Shown in pieces: positions 6,546 to 13,568 of a DNA stretch of 16,679 nt. The notes under the pieces are model-generated. The model was not told the origin of the DNA, did not search any database, and saw only the letters and a list, made by a program, of their open reading frames with translations. Location: positions 31,082 through 47,760 of the forward strand of contig JALRIN010000024.1 of assembly GCA_023255415.1 (NCBI GenBank). Direction: 5' to 3'. Positions within the stretch are counted from its first letter, which is position 1. Every line of letters begins with the position of its first letter. This DNA comes from Cypionkella sp. (GTDB taxonomy: Bacteria > Pseudomonadota > Alphaproteobacteria > Rhodobacterales > Rhodobacteraceae). The translations under genes were made by a program, and so were the position numbers.

Positions 6546-7417
6546 AGCGGGCAATGGCGGTTTATTTGGCGATCAGCCTGGTGATGTTGCCGGTGATCCT
6601 TGGCTTTCCTTTCAAGATTTTGCCAGAGCGGCCAAGCGCCGGGCTTGTCACGCCACAGGGTGCCGAGGTGGTGGCCAAATCGGCGGTTGATCCGGCGCCG
6701 GTGCTGGCGGCAGCTGCCCCTGCCGCTGCACCGGCTGCGGTGCAAGGCTCGACTGCGGCGGCGCTGACGGCGATGCTTGCCAAGCCCGTAGTGCGCGGCG
6801 GTGATGCCGGATTGGACGAGGCCACGACTGCGATTTTGTCCGATCTGTCGATGCTGCCCGGTTCGGCGCAAACTGCGGATCCGGCCGGGCTGCGTGCGAT
6901 GTCGACCGCCGCGCTGACAGGACTGCGCGCGCTGCGGGGGCAGCCCGCCGCCGCCGCACCCACCTTGGAAACCTTGGTCTCGAACGCGCTGCGCGACGGC
7001 CAGACCGATGCCTATATCAACACTTTGGTGAATGAGGCGGCGGGCAAGGGCGAAATCTCGGTGCCATCGGCTCTGATCACTTCGGATGGGCGGGTCGATA
7101 CGGCTGTGCTGCTGTCAAGCCTTGTGACCAAGGCGCAGGTGGCGGCGGGCAATACCTCGCAGCCCCGACCCGAGGATGTGGTCGCCGGCGGTGCAGGGGT
7201 CGAGGTGCGCATGGTCAATAAGGCGATTGGCGCGGCAGAAAGCCATCAGTTCTACACCGTGCTTTTGGGAGACAGCCTCGGCTCGATTGCGCTGAAATTT
7301 TACGGCAACGTCAGCTATTATCCGGCGATTTTCAACGCAAACCGCGCACTTTTGTCCAGCCCAGACAAGCTTAAGGTCGGCCAGCGTCTGGTGGTGCCAT
7401 CGCCTGAACAGCTGTGA
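6542..7417 (+). CDS. membrane-anchored LysM domain protein
   Basis: Protein of 291 residues starting with a hydrophobic segment at about 5-24 (MKRAMAVYLAISLVMLPVIL), either a signal anchor or an uncleaved signal. A long Ala/Pro-rich and Ala/Leu-rich middle (about 45-230) has no recognisable fold. It ends with one LysM domain at about 235-287: FYTVLLGDSLGSIALKFYG, then YYPAIFNANRALL and KLKVGQRLVVPS. LysM binds GlcNAc-containing glycan, mainly peptidoglycan, so the protein probably tethers to the cell wall from the inner membrane or periplasm. ATG 6542 overlaps the rhodanese stop by ATGA, which decides the start, although the frame is open further upstream. I see no peptidase or other enzyme domain. 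The role is unknown and may be to hold the rhodanese partner or a complex at the wall. Confidence 0.8.
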   Translation: MKRAMAVYLAISLVMLPVILGFPFKILPERPSAGLVTPQGAEVVAKSAVDPAPVLAAAAPAAAPAAVQGSTAAALTAMLAKPVVRGGDAGLDEATTAILSDLSMLPGSAQTADPAGLRAMSTAALTGLRALRGQPAAAAPTLETLVSNALRDGQTDAYINTLVNEAAGKGEISVPSALITSDGRVDTAVLLSSLVTKAQVAAGNTSQPRPEDVVAGGAGVEVRMVNKAIGAAESHQFYTVLLGDSLGSIALKFYGNVSYYPAIFNANRALLSSPDKLKVGQRLVVPSPEQL

Positions 7418-8422
7418 TCAGCCGCCGGTATGCGACATATGGCGGCTCATCTGACCCTTGATCGCTTGGCGTGAATAATCAAAGTCATGGCCCTTGGGCT
7501 TGCGCGCGATGGCCGCGCGGATCGCGGTTTGCAGATCGATGTTCTGTGCGCTTGCCCGCAGCGGTGCGCGCAGGTCTGCCATATCTTCTTGGCCCAGACA
7601 CATGTAAAGCTCGCCGGTGCAGGTCAGCCGCACGCGGTTGCAGCTTTCGCAGAAGTTATGCGTCAGCGGTGTGATGAAGCCGATGCGCTGTCCGGTTTCG
7701 GCCAGCCGCACATAGCGCGCAGGGCCGCCGGTGCTGTCGGGCAGATCCAACAGGGTAAAGCGGGTCGCCAGCGTCGCGCGCAGGTCTTTCAGCGGCCAAT
7801 ATTGATCCAGACGGCCAACATCGCCCATCTCGCCCATCGGCATGACTTCGATAAAGGTCAGATCATGACCTTCGCGCGCACACCAGTCGGCCAGCGAGAA
7901 CAGTTCACTCTCGTTAAAGCCCTTCAGCGCCACCGCGTTGATTTTCACCTGCATGCCTGCGGCTTTCGCGGCCTCGATCCCGTCCAGCACCTGCGGCAAG
8001 CGGCCCCAGCGAGTGATCTCGGCGAATTTCGCGGGATCCAACGTATCCAGCGAGACATTGATGCGTTTGACCCCGCAAGCCGCCAGTTCAGCCGCATATT
8101 TGCGCAACTGGCTGCCGTTGGTGGTCAGCGTCAGCTCTTTCAGCGCGCCCGTTTGCAGGTGCCGCGCCATGGCCTCGAAAAACGTCATGATGCCCTTGCG
8201 CACCAAAGGCTCGCCGCCGGTGATACGCAGCTTTTGCACCCCCATGCCAACAAAGGCCGAACACAGCCGGTCCAGCTCTTCCAGCGTCAGCAGCTCTGCC
8301 TTGGGCAGAAAGGTCATATGTTCGGTCATGCAATAGGCGCAGCGAAAATCGCAGCGGTCAGTGACCGAAACGCGCAGATAAGAGATGGCGCGGGCGAAGG
8401 GATCAATCAAAGGTGTTTGCAT
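7418..8422 (-). CDS. moaA: GTP 3',8-cyclase MoaA
   Basis: Radical SAM enzyme that, with MoaC, converts GTP to cyclic pyranopterin monophosphate, the first step of molybdenum cofactor synthesis in the cytosol. It has 334 residues, normal length. The N-terminal cluster motif is CDFRCAYC (Cys24, Cys28, Cys31). The second 4Fe-4S cluster that binds GTP is held by Cys258, Cys261 and Cys275 (CESCNRVRLTCTG...MC). ITGGEPLVRKG is the SAM-binding GGEP motif. The chain ends in the conserved Gly-Gly (SHTGG) that is needed for activity in this family. No good SD precedes the ATG (the upstream sequence reads ACCTTTGCCCT). The stop codon directly abuts the stop of the convergent LysM gene. No other moa genes are in the window. 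Confidence 0.97.
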   Translation of the reverse strand: MQTPLIDPFARAISYLRVSVTDRCDFRCAYCMTEHMTFLPKAELLTLEELDRLCSAFVGMGVQKLRITGGEPLVRKGIMTFFEAMARHLQTGALKELTLTTNGSQLRKYAAELAACGVKRINVSLDTLDPAKFAEITRWGRLPQVLDGIEAAKAAGMQVKINAVALKGFNESELFSLADWCAREGHDLTFIEVMPMGEMGDVGRLDQYWPLKDLRATLATRFTLLDLPDSTGGPARYVRLAETGQRIGFITPLTHNFCESCNRVRLTCTGELYMCLGQEDMADLRAPLRASAQNIDLQTAIRAAIARKPKGHDFDYSRQAIKGQMSRHMSHTGG

Positions 8423-8507
8423 AGGGCAAAGGTAGGGCGGGCAAGCGGCGGCGGCAAGGTCGAAAGCGGCGGTTGCGCACGCGGGGGCGGCAGACTAACG
8501 TCGTAGA

Positions 8508-8954
8508 ATGAAACATTTAAGCCTTGTGCCGATTTTTGCCGTTGCAGTGCTGTCTGGCTGCGCGGTCTTGCCAAACTGGGCAGCCCATCGCGGCGCGCCC
8601 CAAGCCAACGCGGCACCGCCGCTATTGCCCGCGATGGGGCAGGCCAGCTCTGCCGCCAAGCTTGACAGCGCCACGCCGTCGCAGACCAAAGCGGCGCTTG
8701 CCCCTGCTGCGGTATCGGGGCGGATGTTGGGCCGCGCGGTGGTGGGTCTGGGCAGCCCCGCCGAGGCCGGGTTCTGGGTGCAATCTGCGCTGATCCCAAG
8801 CGCAGGCAAGGGCCGCGTGGTCAGCGCCAGCGGTGCTTCGGTCAGCGTCGATCTTTTGCCGACAACCGGGGCCGCAAGCCTGTCTTTCTCGGCGTTTCGG
8901 GCTTTAGGCTTTGCGCTGACCGACCTGCCGGAAGTGTCAATCTACGCGCAATAG
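8508..8954 (+). CDS. small lipoprotein of unknown function
   Basis: Predicted lipoprotein of 148 residues. A short signal (MKHLSLVPIFAVAVLSGC) ends in the lipobox LSGC, with Cys18 as the lipidated residue. After an Ala/Pro-rich linker comes a small C-terminal region, about 80-148 (GLGSPAEAGFWVQSALIPS, GRVVSASGASVSVDLLP, then FRALGFALTDLPEVSIYAQ). From memory this resembles short Rhodobacterales lipoproteins that carry a misleading 'D-galactarate dehydratase' name. Nothing here looks like that enzyme. No SD is visible before the ATG (AACGTCGTAGA). It diverges from moaA by 85 bases and its stop lies 7 bases from that of the convergent alkylation-repair gene. The lipobox and codon bias make it a real gene, but its job is unknown. 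Confidence 0.75.
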   Translation: MKHLSLVPIFAVAVLSGCAVLPNWAAHRGAPQANAAPPLLPAMGQASSAAKLDSATPSQTKAALAPAAVSGRMLGRAVVGLGSPAEAGFWVQSALIPSAGKGRVVSASGASVSVDLLPTTGAASLSFSAFRALGFALTDLPEVSIYAQ

Positions 8955-8961
8955 CGGGGGC

Positions 8962-9633
8962 CTAGATATATTGCGCCGCCTCTTTGCGCGCAAAGCTTTT
9001 CATCCTGTCGCCATGGTCGGCCAAAAATGCCTCGGTCCGCGCGGGGTCGTGTTTGGACAGATCGCGCAGCCACCACGCCACTGCTTTTTGGATGAACCAA
9101 TCGCGGTCGCTGCAATATCCCTCGGCCCAACCAAGGATGCGGTCACGCGCCGCAAGCTCGGCGGGTTTGGGAAAGTTTTGCTTGGTAAAGCACAGCGTGG
9201 CAACCAAAGCCGCGCGGCGGGTCCACATGTTTGGCGAAGTGGTCCAACCTTCGACAACATCCAGCCGCGCAGGATCTGCCGCGATGCGCTTTTGTGCGGC
9301 GATGCAGACATGATCGGCCAAGGCCCAAGCGTCGAAGTCAGGCACCCAGGTGCAGATCAGATCCCAAACGCCATCATCTGGCGTGATGCGGGCCTGGTTC
9401 AGCAGCTTGGCGGCAGCAACGCGGGCGTCGTGGATATTGCTGTCCCAAAGCTCCGAGGCCAGCTGCACCCGCGCGTCTAGGTCCAGCTCGGCGCGCCATG
9501 CCTTAGTCAGCTCTTCGATCTGCGGCACCCTCAGGCCAAGGTAGGGGCGATCCACCTTGTGATAGGCCAAGGCTTCGGCAGCGCGAGAGGCATCGGTAAG
9601 CGCGTGCAGTTGCGCAAGAGCGGTTTCGATCAT
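8962..9633 (-). CDS. AlkD-like DNA alkylation repair protein
   Basis: HEAT-repeat DNA glycosylase-type protein of 223 residues, of the DNA alkylation repair family (AlkC/AlkD, COG4912), which removes alkylated bases such as 3-methyladenine or 7-methylguanine. Residues that match the DNA-binding cleft of Bacillus cereus AlkD can be picked out by spacing: Trp103 and Asp107 in DAWALADHVC, Arg139/140 in WTRRAALVATL, and Trp187/188 in FIQKAVAWWLRDLSK. The whole chain is helical repeats with no signal peptide. Its ATG (9631-9633) overlaps the glmS stop (TGA on the minus strand at 9630-9632), so it is the last gene of the glmU-glmS transcript and probably depends on coupled translation. The family call is firm, but base specificity is not readable. 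Confidence 0.88.
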   Translation of the reverse strand: MIETALAQLHALTDASRAAEALAYHKVDRPYLGLRVPQIEELTKAWRAELDLDARVQLASELWDSNIHDARVAAAKLLNQARITPDDGVWDLICTWVPDFDAWALADHVCIAAQKRIAADPARLDVVEGWTTSPNMWTRRAALVATLCFTKQNFPKPAELAARDRILGWAEGYCSDRDWFIQKAVAWWLRDLSKHDPARTEAFLADHGDRMKSFARKEAAQYI

Positions 9634-11459
9634 TCTACGGTCACAGACTTGGCAAGGTTGCGGGGTTGGTCGACATCGGTGCCTTTGGCAATCGCGGTGT
9701 GATAGGCCAAAAGCTGTGCAGGCAATGCGTAAAGGATCGGCGCAAAGGCATCCGCCACCTGCGGCATGGTCAGGGTGCGCCAGCAGCCTTCGCCAGCTTC
9801 GGCAATGCCCTGCGCGTCCGAGATCAGCAGCACCTTGCCGTGGCGCGCCATCACCTCTTGCATGTTCGAGACGGTCTTTTCAAACAAAGCATCGCGCGGC
9901 GCCAGAACGATGACGGGCACGCGGTTGTCGATCAAGGCGATGGGGCCGTGTTTCAGTTCACCTGATGCATAACCTTCGGCGTGTATATAGCTGATTTCTT
10001 TTAGCTTTAGCGCGCCTTCCAGTGCCAGCGGATACATAGCACCCCGCCCCAGAAACAGCACGTCCTGCGCCTCGGCCAGCTCTTCGGCGATGGCGGAAAT
10101 TGCGGGCGACAGCGCCAGCGCGTGGTTCATCAAACCGGGCAAGGCCGCCAAATCGCCAAGGTGCTTGGCCAAGCCCGCCGCATCCAGCCGACCGCGATCT
10201 TGCGCAGCCTTCAGCGCCAAAAGCGCCAAGGTGATCAGCTGACAGGTGAAGGCCTTGGTCGAGGCCACGCCCACCTCGACCCCCGCCATGATCGGCAGGG
10301 CCAGATCGGCTTCGCGCGCGATGGAAGAGGTCGGCACATTGACCACGGCAACGATCTTGGCGACCTTGTCGCGGGTATAGCGCAGGGCTGCCAAAGTGTC
10401 GGCGGTTTCGCCCGACTGGCTGACAAACAGCGCCCATTGCCGCGGCGACAGCGGCGGCTCGCGATAGCGGAATTCCGACGCGATGTCGATTTCCACGGCG
10501 ATGCCTGCGATCTGTTCAAACCAGTATTTCGCAACATGGGTGGCATAAGATGCAGTGCCGCAGGCCACCATGGTGATGCGGTCGACGCCGCTAAAATCCA
10601 CTTCGGCCGGAAGCTGCAGCGCGGGCAAAGCCTCTCGGCCCGAGGTCACATAGCGGCGCAGCGCATCGGCGATCACCACCGGCTGTTCGGCGACTTCCTT
10701 GGCCATAAAGTGCTTGTAGCCGGCCTTTTCAATGCGGGTGGCGTCCAGCTCGATCCGGGTCTCGGCGCGGGTGGCCAGGCGGTCGGCATCGTCATAGATC
10801 ACAACACCTGCGCGTGTGATCACGGCGTAATCGCCTTCCTCAAGATAGGTCACGCGGTCGGTCATCGGCGCAAGTGCGATAGCATCCGAGCCGACAAACA
10901 TCTCGCCCTTGCCATGACCAATTGCAAGCGGTGAGCCTTTGCGCGCCGCGATCATCAGATCGTTTTCGCCTTCAAACAAAAAGCACAGCGCAAAGGCGCC
11001 ATGCAGCCGTTTCAGGGTCTGGCGCGCGGCTTCGGTCGGGGTAGCGCCTTGGTCGATGTAATGACGCGCCAGCAAGGCCACGGTTTCGGTATCGGTCTGC
11101 GATTCAAAGCTGAGGCCCGCAGCCGTCAGCTCGGCGCGCAGTTCGCGAAAATTCTCGATGATGCCATTGTGCACCACGGCAACAGGGCCCGAGCGATGCG
11201 GGTGGGCGTTGGTGGTGGTGGCAGCACCATGCGTGGCCCAGCGGGTGTGGCCGATGCCCGATTTGCCCGCCAAGGGTTCATGCACCAACAGATCTGACAG
11301 GTTCACCAGCTTGCCGACCGCGCGACGGCGGTCCAGCTTGCCTGCGTTCACCGTGGCGATGCCTGCGGAATCATAGCCGCGATATTCCAGCCGCTTTAAT
11401 GCTTCAACCAGCAGCGGTGCTGCCTCGTGAAGACCAAGAACCCCAACAATCCCGCACAT
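9630..11459 (-). CDS. glmS: glutamine-fructose-6-phosphate aminotransferase
   Basis: Makes glucosamine-6-phosphate from fructose-6-phosphate and glutamine, the entry step to UDP-GlcNAc for peptidoglycan and LPS, in the cytosol. It has 609 residues, the standard length. The N-terminal glutaminase domain starts MCGIVGVLG, with Cys2 becoming the catalytic N-terminal nucleophile. RWATHG and HNGIIENFRELR are the glutamine-binding blocks. Two SIS sugar-isomerase domains follow, with VACGTASYATHVAKYW and SQSGETADTLAALR in the first and GELKHGPIALID in the second. The C-terminus LAKSVTVE carries the Lys (604) that opens the sugar ring. The ATG follows the glmU stop directly (TAAATG), and the stop overlaps the alkylation-repair start. 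I looked for a glmS ribozyme: the leader is glmU coding sequence, so there is none. Confidence 0.98.
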   Translation of the reverse strand: MCGIVGVLGLHEAAPLLVEALKRLEYRGYDSAGIATVNAGKLDRRRAVGKLVNLSDLLVHEPLAGKSGIGHTRWATHGAATTTNAHPHRSGPVAVVHNGIIENFRELRAELTAAGLSFESQTDTETVALLARHYIDQGATPTEAARQTLKRLHGAFALCFLFEGENDLMIAARKGSPLAIGHGKGEMFVGSDAIALAPMTDRVTYLEEGDYAVITRAGVVIYDDADRLATRAETRIELDATRIEKAGYKHFMAKEVAEQPVVIADALRRYVTSGREALPALQLPAEVDFSGVDRITMVACGTASYATHVAKYWFEQIAGIAVEIDIASEFRYREPPLSPRQWALFVSQSGETADTLAALRYTRDKVAKIVAVVNVPTSSIAREADLALPIMAGVEVGVASTKAFTCQLITLALLALKAAQDRGRLDAAGLAKHLGDLAALPGLMNHALALSPAISAIAEELAEAQDVLFLGRGAMYPLALEGALKLKEISYIHAEGYASGELKHGPIALIDNRVPVIVLAPRDALFEKTVSNMQEVMARHGKVLLISDAQGIAEAGEGCWRTLTMPQVADAFAPILYALPAQLLAYHTAIAKGTDVDQPRNLAKSVTVE

Positions 11460-12809
11460 TTACGCTTTTCCCTTCGCAGCTTTGATGGCTTTTAGCCGTG
11501 CCATCAGCTTGGTCGCCAAACCCAGCTTATTTACCTGTTTTGCGCGCGCCAGCGCCACGGCCTCGGCAGGCACATCTTCTGTGATCACAGAACCAGAGCC
11601 CGTCAGCGCATCATTGCCAATACTGACAGGGGCTACCAGCATGGTTGACGATCCGATAAAGGCGCGTTTGCCGATGCGGGTGCGATGTTTCATCACCCCG
11701 TCATAGTTGCAGGTCACCGTGCCCGCGCCGATATTGCTGAATTCGCCAATATCCGCGTCGCCCAGATAGGTCAGATGGCCGACCTTCACGCCCTCATCCA
11801 AGATCGCGTTCTTGATCTCGACGAAATTGCCGACATGCACATCTTCGGCCAATTCCGCGCCCAAGCGCAGACGGGCAAAGGGGCCGACTTGCGCGCCGCG
11901 CGAGATATGGCAGCCTTCCAGATGGCAAAATCCCTTCACTTCGGCGGCGGATTCGATAGTGACACCAAGGCCGAAAAGCACATTGGGGCCGATGATCGCA
12001 TCGCGCCCGATATGGGTGTCAAGCGCGAAGAACACGGTCTCGGGTGCGGTCAGGGTGACGCCATTTTCCAGCGCCTCCAGGCGGGCGCGGGCCTGAAAGG
12101 CGGCCTCGGCTGCCGCCAATTCGCGGCGGGTGTTGATGCCCAGCGTCTCGGCCTCGTCACAGATCACCACGCCTGCCGAAAGACCCTGCGCGCGCGCAAG
12201 CTGCGGCAGATCGGTCAGGTAGTATTCCCCGGCCGCATTGGTGTTTTCAACACGGGTCAAAAGATCGAACATCAGCTCGGCTGATGCGCACATAACGCCA
12301 GAATTACAAAGCGTTACGGCGCGTTCTTCATCTGTTGCATCCTTATATTCGACGATCGTTTCTAAGCACTCGCCTTGGCTGATCAGCCGGCCATAACGGC
12401 CCGGATCGCGGGCGTGAAACCCCAGCACCACTACCGAGTGACGCGCCCGCGCGTGCAAGATGGCTTCCAGCGTTTCGGGGCGAATAAAGGGCGTGTCGCC
12501 GTAAAGCACGATGACATCGCCCGACATCTTATCCAGCAGCGGGGCTGCCATGCTGACCGCATGGGCGGTGCCCAGTTGCGGGTCTTGCAGCACGCATTCG
12601 CAGGCTTCGTCAAAGCCTTTGGCGGCGGCCTCGACCTCTGCCGCGCCGTGGCCTGTCACCACCACGATGCGCGCCGGATCAAGGCTGCGTGCGGCCGCGA
12701 GCGCATGGTGCAACAGCGGCGCTGCTGCAACTTTGTGCAACACCTTGGGCAGATCGGAATTCATCCGCGTGCCCATGCCTGCGGCCAAAACAATAAACGA
12801 AACCGGCAT
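11460..12809 (-). CDS. glmU: bifunctional GlcNAc-1-P uridyltransferase/GlcN-1-P acetyltransferase
   Basis: Catalyses the last two steps to UDP-GlcNAc: acetylation of glucosamine-1-phosphate, then UMP transfer. It has 449 residues. The N-terminal pyrophosphorylase domain (about 1-230) begins SFIVLAAGMGTRMNSDLPKVLHK, with the nucleotide-binding GxGTRM and Lys22. Further typical blocks are QLGTAHAV and YGDTPFI. From about 250 a left-handed beta-helix of hexapeptide repeats holds the acetyltransferase, with catalytic His345 in VGHLTYLGDADIG and NYDGVMKHRTRIG for acetyl-CoA binding. The start at 12807-12809 is chosen because AAGGGG lies just upstream and the conserved domain begins 4 residues in. 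The frame is open to 13031 but those extra residues have no homologous character and would overlap the divergent phosphatase gene. It is the first gene of the glmU-glmS-alkD run. Confidence 0.97.
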   Translation of the reverse strand: MPVSFIVLAAGMGTRMNSDLPKVLHKVAAAPLLHHALAAARSLDPARIVVVTGHGAAEVEAAAKGFDEACECVLQDPQLGTAHAVSMAAPLLDKMSGDVIVLYGDTPFIRPETLEAILHARARHSVVVLGFHARDPGRYGRLISQGECLETIVEYKDATDEERAVTLCNSGVMCASAELMFDLLTRVENTNAAGEYYLTDLPQLARAQGLSAGVVICDEAETLGINTRRELAAAEAAFQARARLEALENGVTLTAPETVFFALDTHIGRDAIIGPNVLFGLGVTIESAAEVKGFCHLEGCHISRGAQVGPFARLRLGAELAEDVHVGNFVEIKNAILDEGVKVGHLTYLGDADIGEFSNIGAGTVTCNYDGVMKHRTRIGKRAFIGSSTMLVAPVSIGNDALTGSGSVITEDVPAEAVALARAKQVNKLGLATKLMARLKAIKAAKGKA

Positions 12810-12893
12810 GCAAGCCCCTTCCAATTCTTTTGCCCTCGTTTTACCCCGTATGGGCTGGGCCGCAAGGGGTGGTTCTTCACGCAAGGTTACAGA
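12810..12893. promoter_or_regulatory. divergent intergenic region glmU / gph
   Basis: These 84 bases separate two divergent operons and must hold at least the glmU promoter, and probably both. I could not fix convincing -35/-10 pairs. The glmU SD (AAGGGG, minus strand) lies within it. A short inverted repeat, ACCCC (12843-12847) against GGGGT (12866-12870), spans the middle. Confidence 0.45.
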
Positions 12894-13568
12894 ATGCGCA
12901 CAGTGGTTTTTGATCTGGACGGCACCTTGGCAGACACCAGTGCCGATTTGCTGGCCGCCGCCAATGCCTGCTTTGAACATATGGGTCACGGCGTGGTGCT
13001 GGATGGGCGCGACACGCTGGTGGCTTTTCATGGTGGGCGGGCGATGCTGCGCACGGGGCTTGCGCGGCTGGGGGTGGCGTTTTCAGAAGACGATATCAGC
13101 CGCTATTACCCGATGCTGCTGCGCGCCTACGCCGATGCAATCGATACCCATACCGTGCTTTATCCCGGCGTGGTGGCGGCGGTAGAGACGCTGCGCCGCG
13201 CGGGCTTTGCCACCGCGATCTGCACCAATAAGCCCGAGGCTCTGGCGGTTGAATTGGTGCGCCGTCTGGGCATCACCGATCTTTTTGGCGCGTTGGTGGG
13301 TGCCGATACCCTGCCCACACGCAAGCCTGATCCGGCGCCATACCTAGAGGCCGTGCGCCGCGTCGGTGGCACGGCGGCGCGGTCGATGTTGATTGGCGAT
13401 ACCGAAACCGACCGCAAGACCGGGCTTGCGGTGGGGGTGCCGGTGGCGCTGGTGACCTTTGGCCCCGAGGGCCGCGCGATCACCCGGCTAAACCCCGAAG
13501 CGCTGCTAGAGCATTACGACGCGCTGCCCGATCTTGCGCAGCAGATCTTGGGCGCGGCGGCGCTATGA
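12894..13568 (+). CDS. gph: HAD phosphatase, phosphoglycolate phosphatase type
   Basis: Haloacid dehalogenase-superfamily phosphatase of 224 residues, most like phosphoglycolate phosphatase (Gph), which removes phosphate from 2-phosphoglycolate. All four HAD motifs are present: DLDGT at 7-11 (nucleophile Asp7, acid Asp9), Thr111 in ICTNKPE, Lys144 in RKPDPAPY, and the Mg-binding acids in IGDTETD (Asp169, Asp173). A helical cap of about 70 residues sits between motifs 1 and 2, as in subfamily I. The ATG at 12894 is the first Met at the domain edge. The frame stays open far upstream but would run antisense into glmU. The upstream CAAGGTTACAGA gives only a modest SD. The stop overlaps the MFS gene start (ATGA). 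HAD substrates are hard to predict, so the symbol is tentative. Confidence 0.85.
   Translation: MRTVVFDLDGTLADTSADLLAAANACFEHMGHGVVLDGRDTLVAFHGGRAMLRTGLARLGVAFSEDDISRYYPMLLRAYADAIDTHTVLYPGVVAAVETLRRAGFATAICTNKPEALAVELVRRLGITDLFGALVGADTLPTRKPDPAPYLEAVRRVGGTAARSMLIGDTETDRKTGLAVGVPVALVTFGPEGRAITRLNPEALLEHYDALPDLAQQILGAAAL

Noticed and set aside
8504..8509. TAGAAT as a -10 box for the lipoprotein
   Set aside because: It overlaps the start codon, which would put the transcript start inside the gene, and there is no -35 at 17 bases.
11457..11560. glmS ribozyme or riboswitch ahead of glmS
   Set aside because: glmS starts right after the glmU stop, leaving no leader. Such ribozymes are known mainly from Firmicutes.
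12820..12893. Sigma-70 promoter for glmU
   Set aside because: TTGCGG with a 17-base spacer leads only to AAAACG, too weak to call.
12810..13031. Upstream extension of glmU
   Set aside because: The frame is open, but the added 74 residues lack GlmU character, would overlap the divergent phosphatase, and the Met at 12807-12809 has a good SD.
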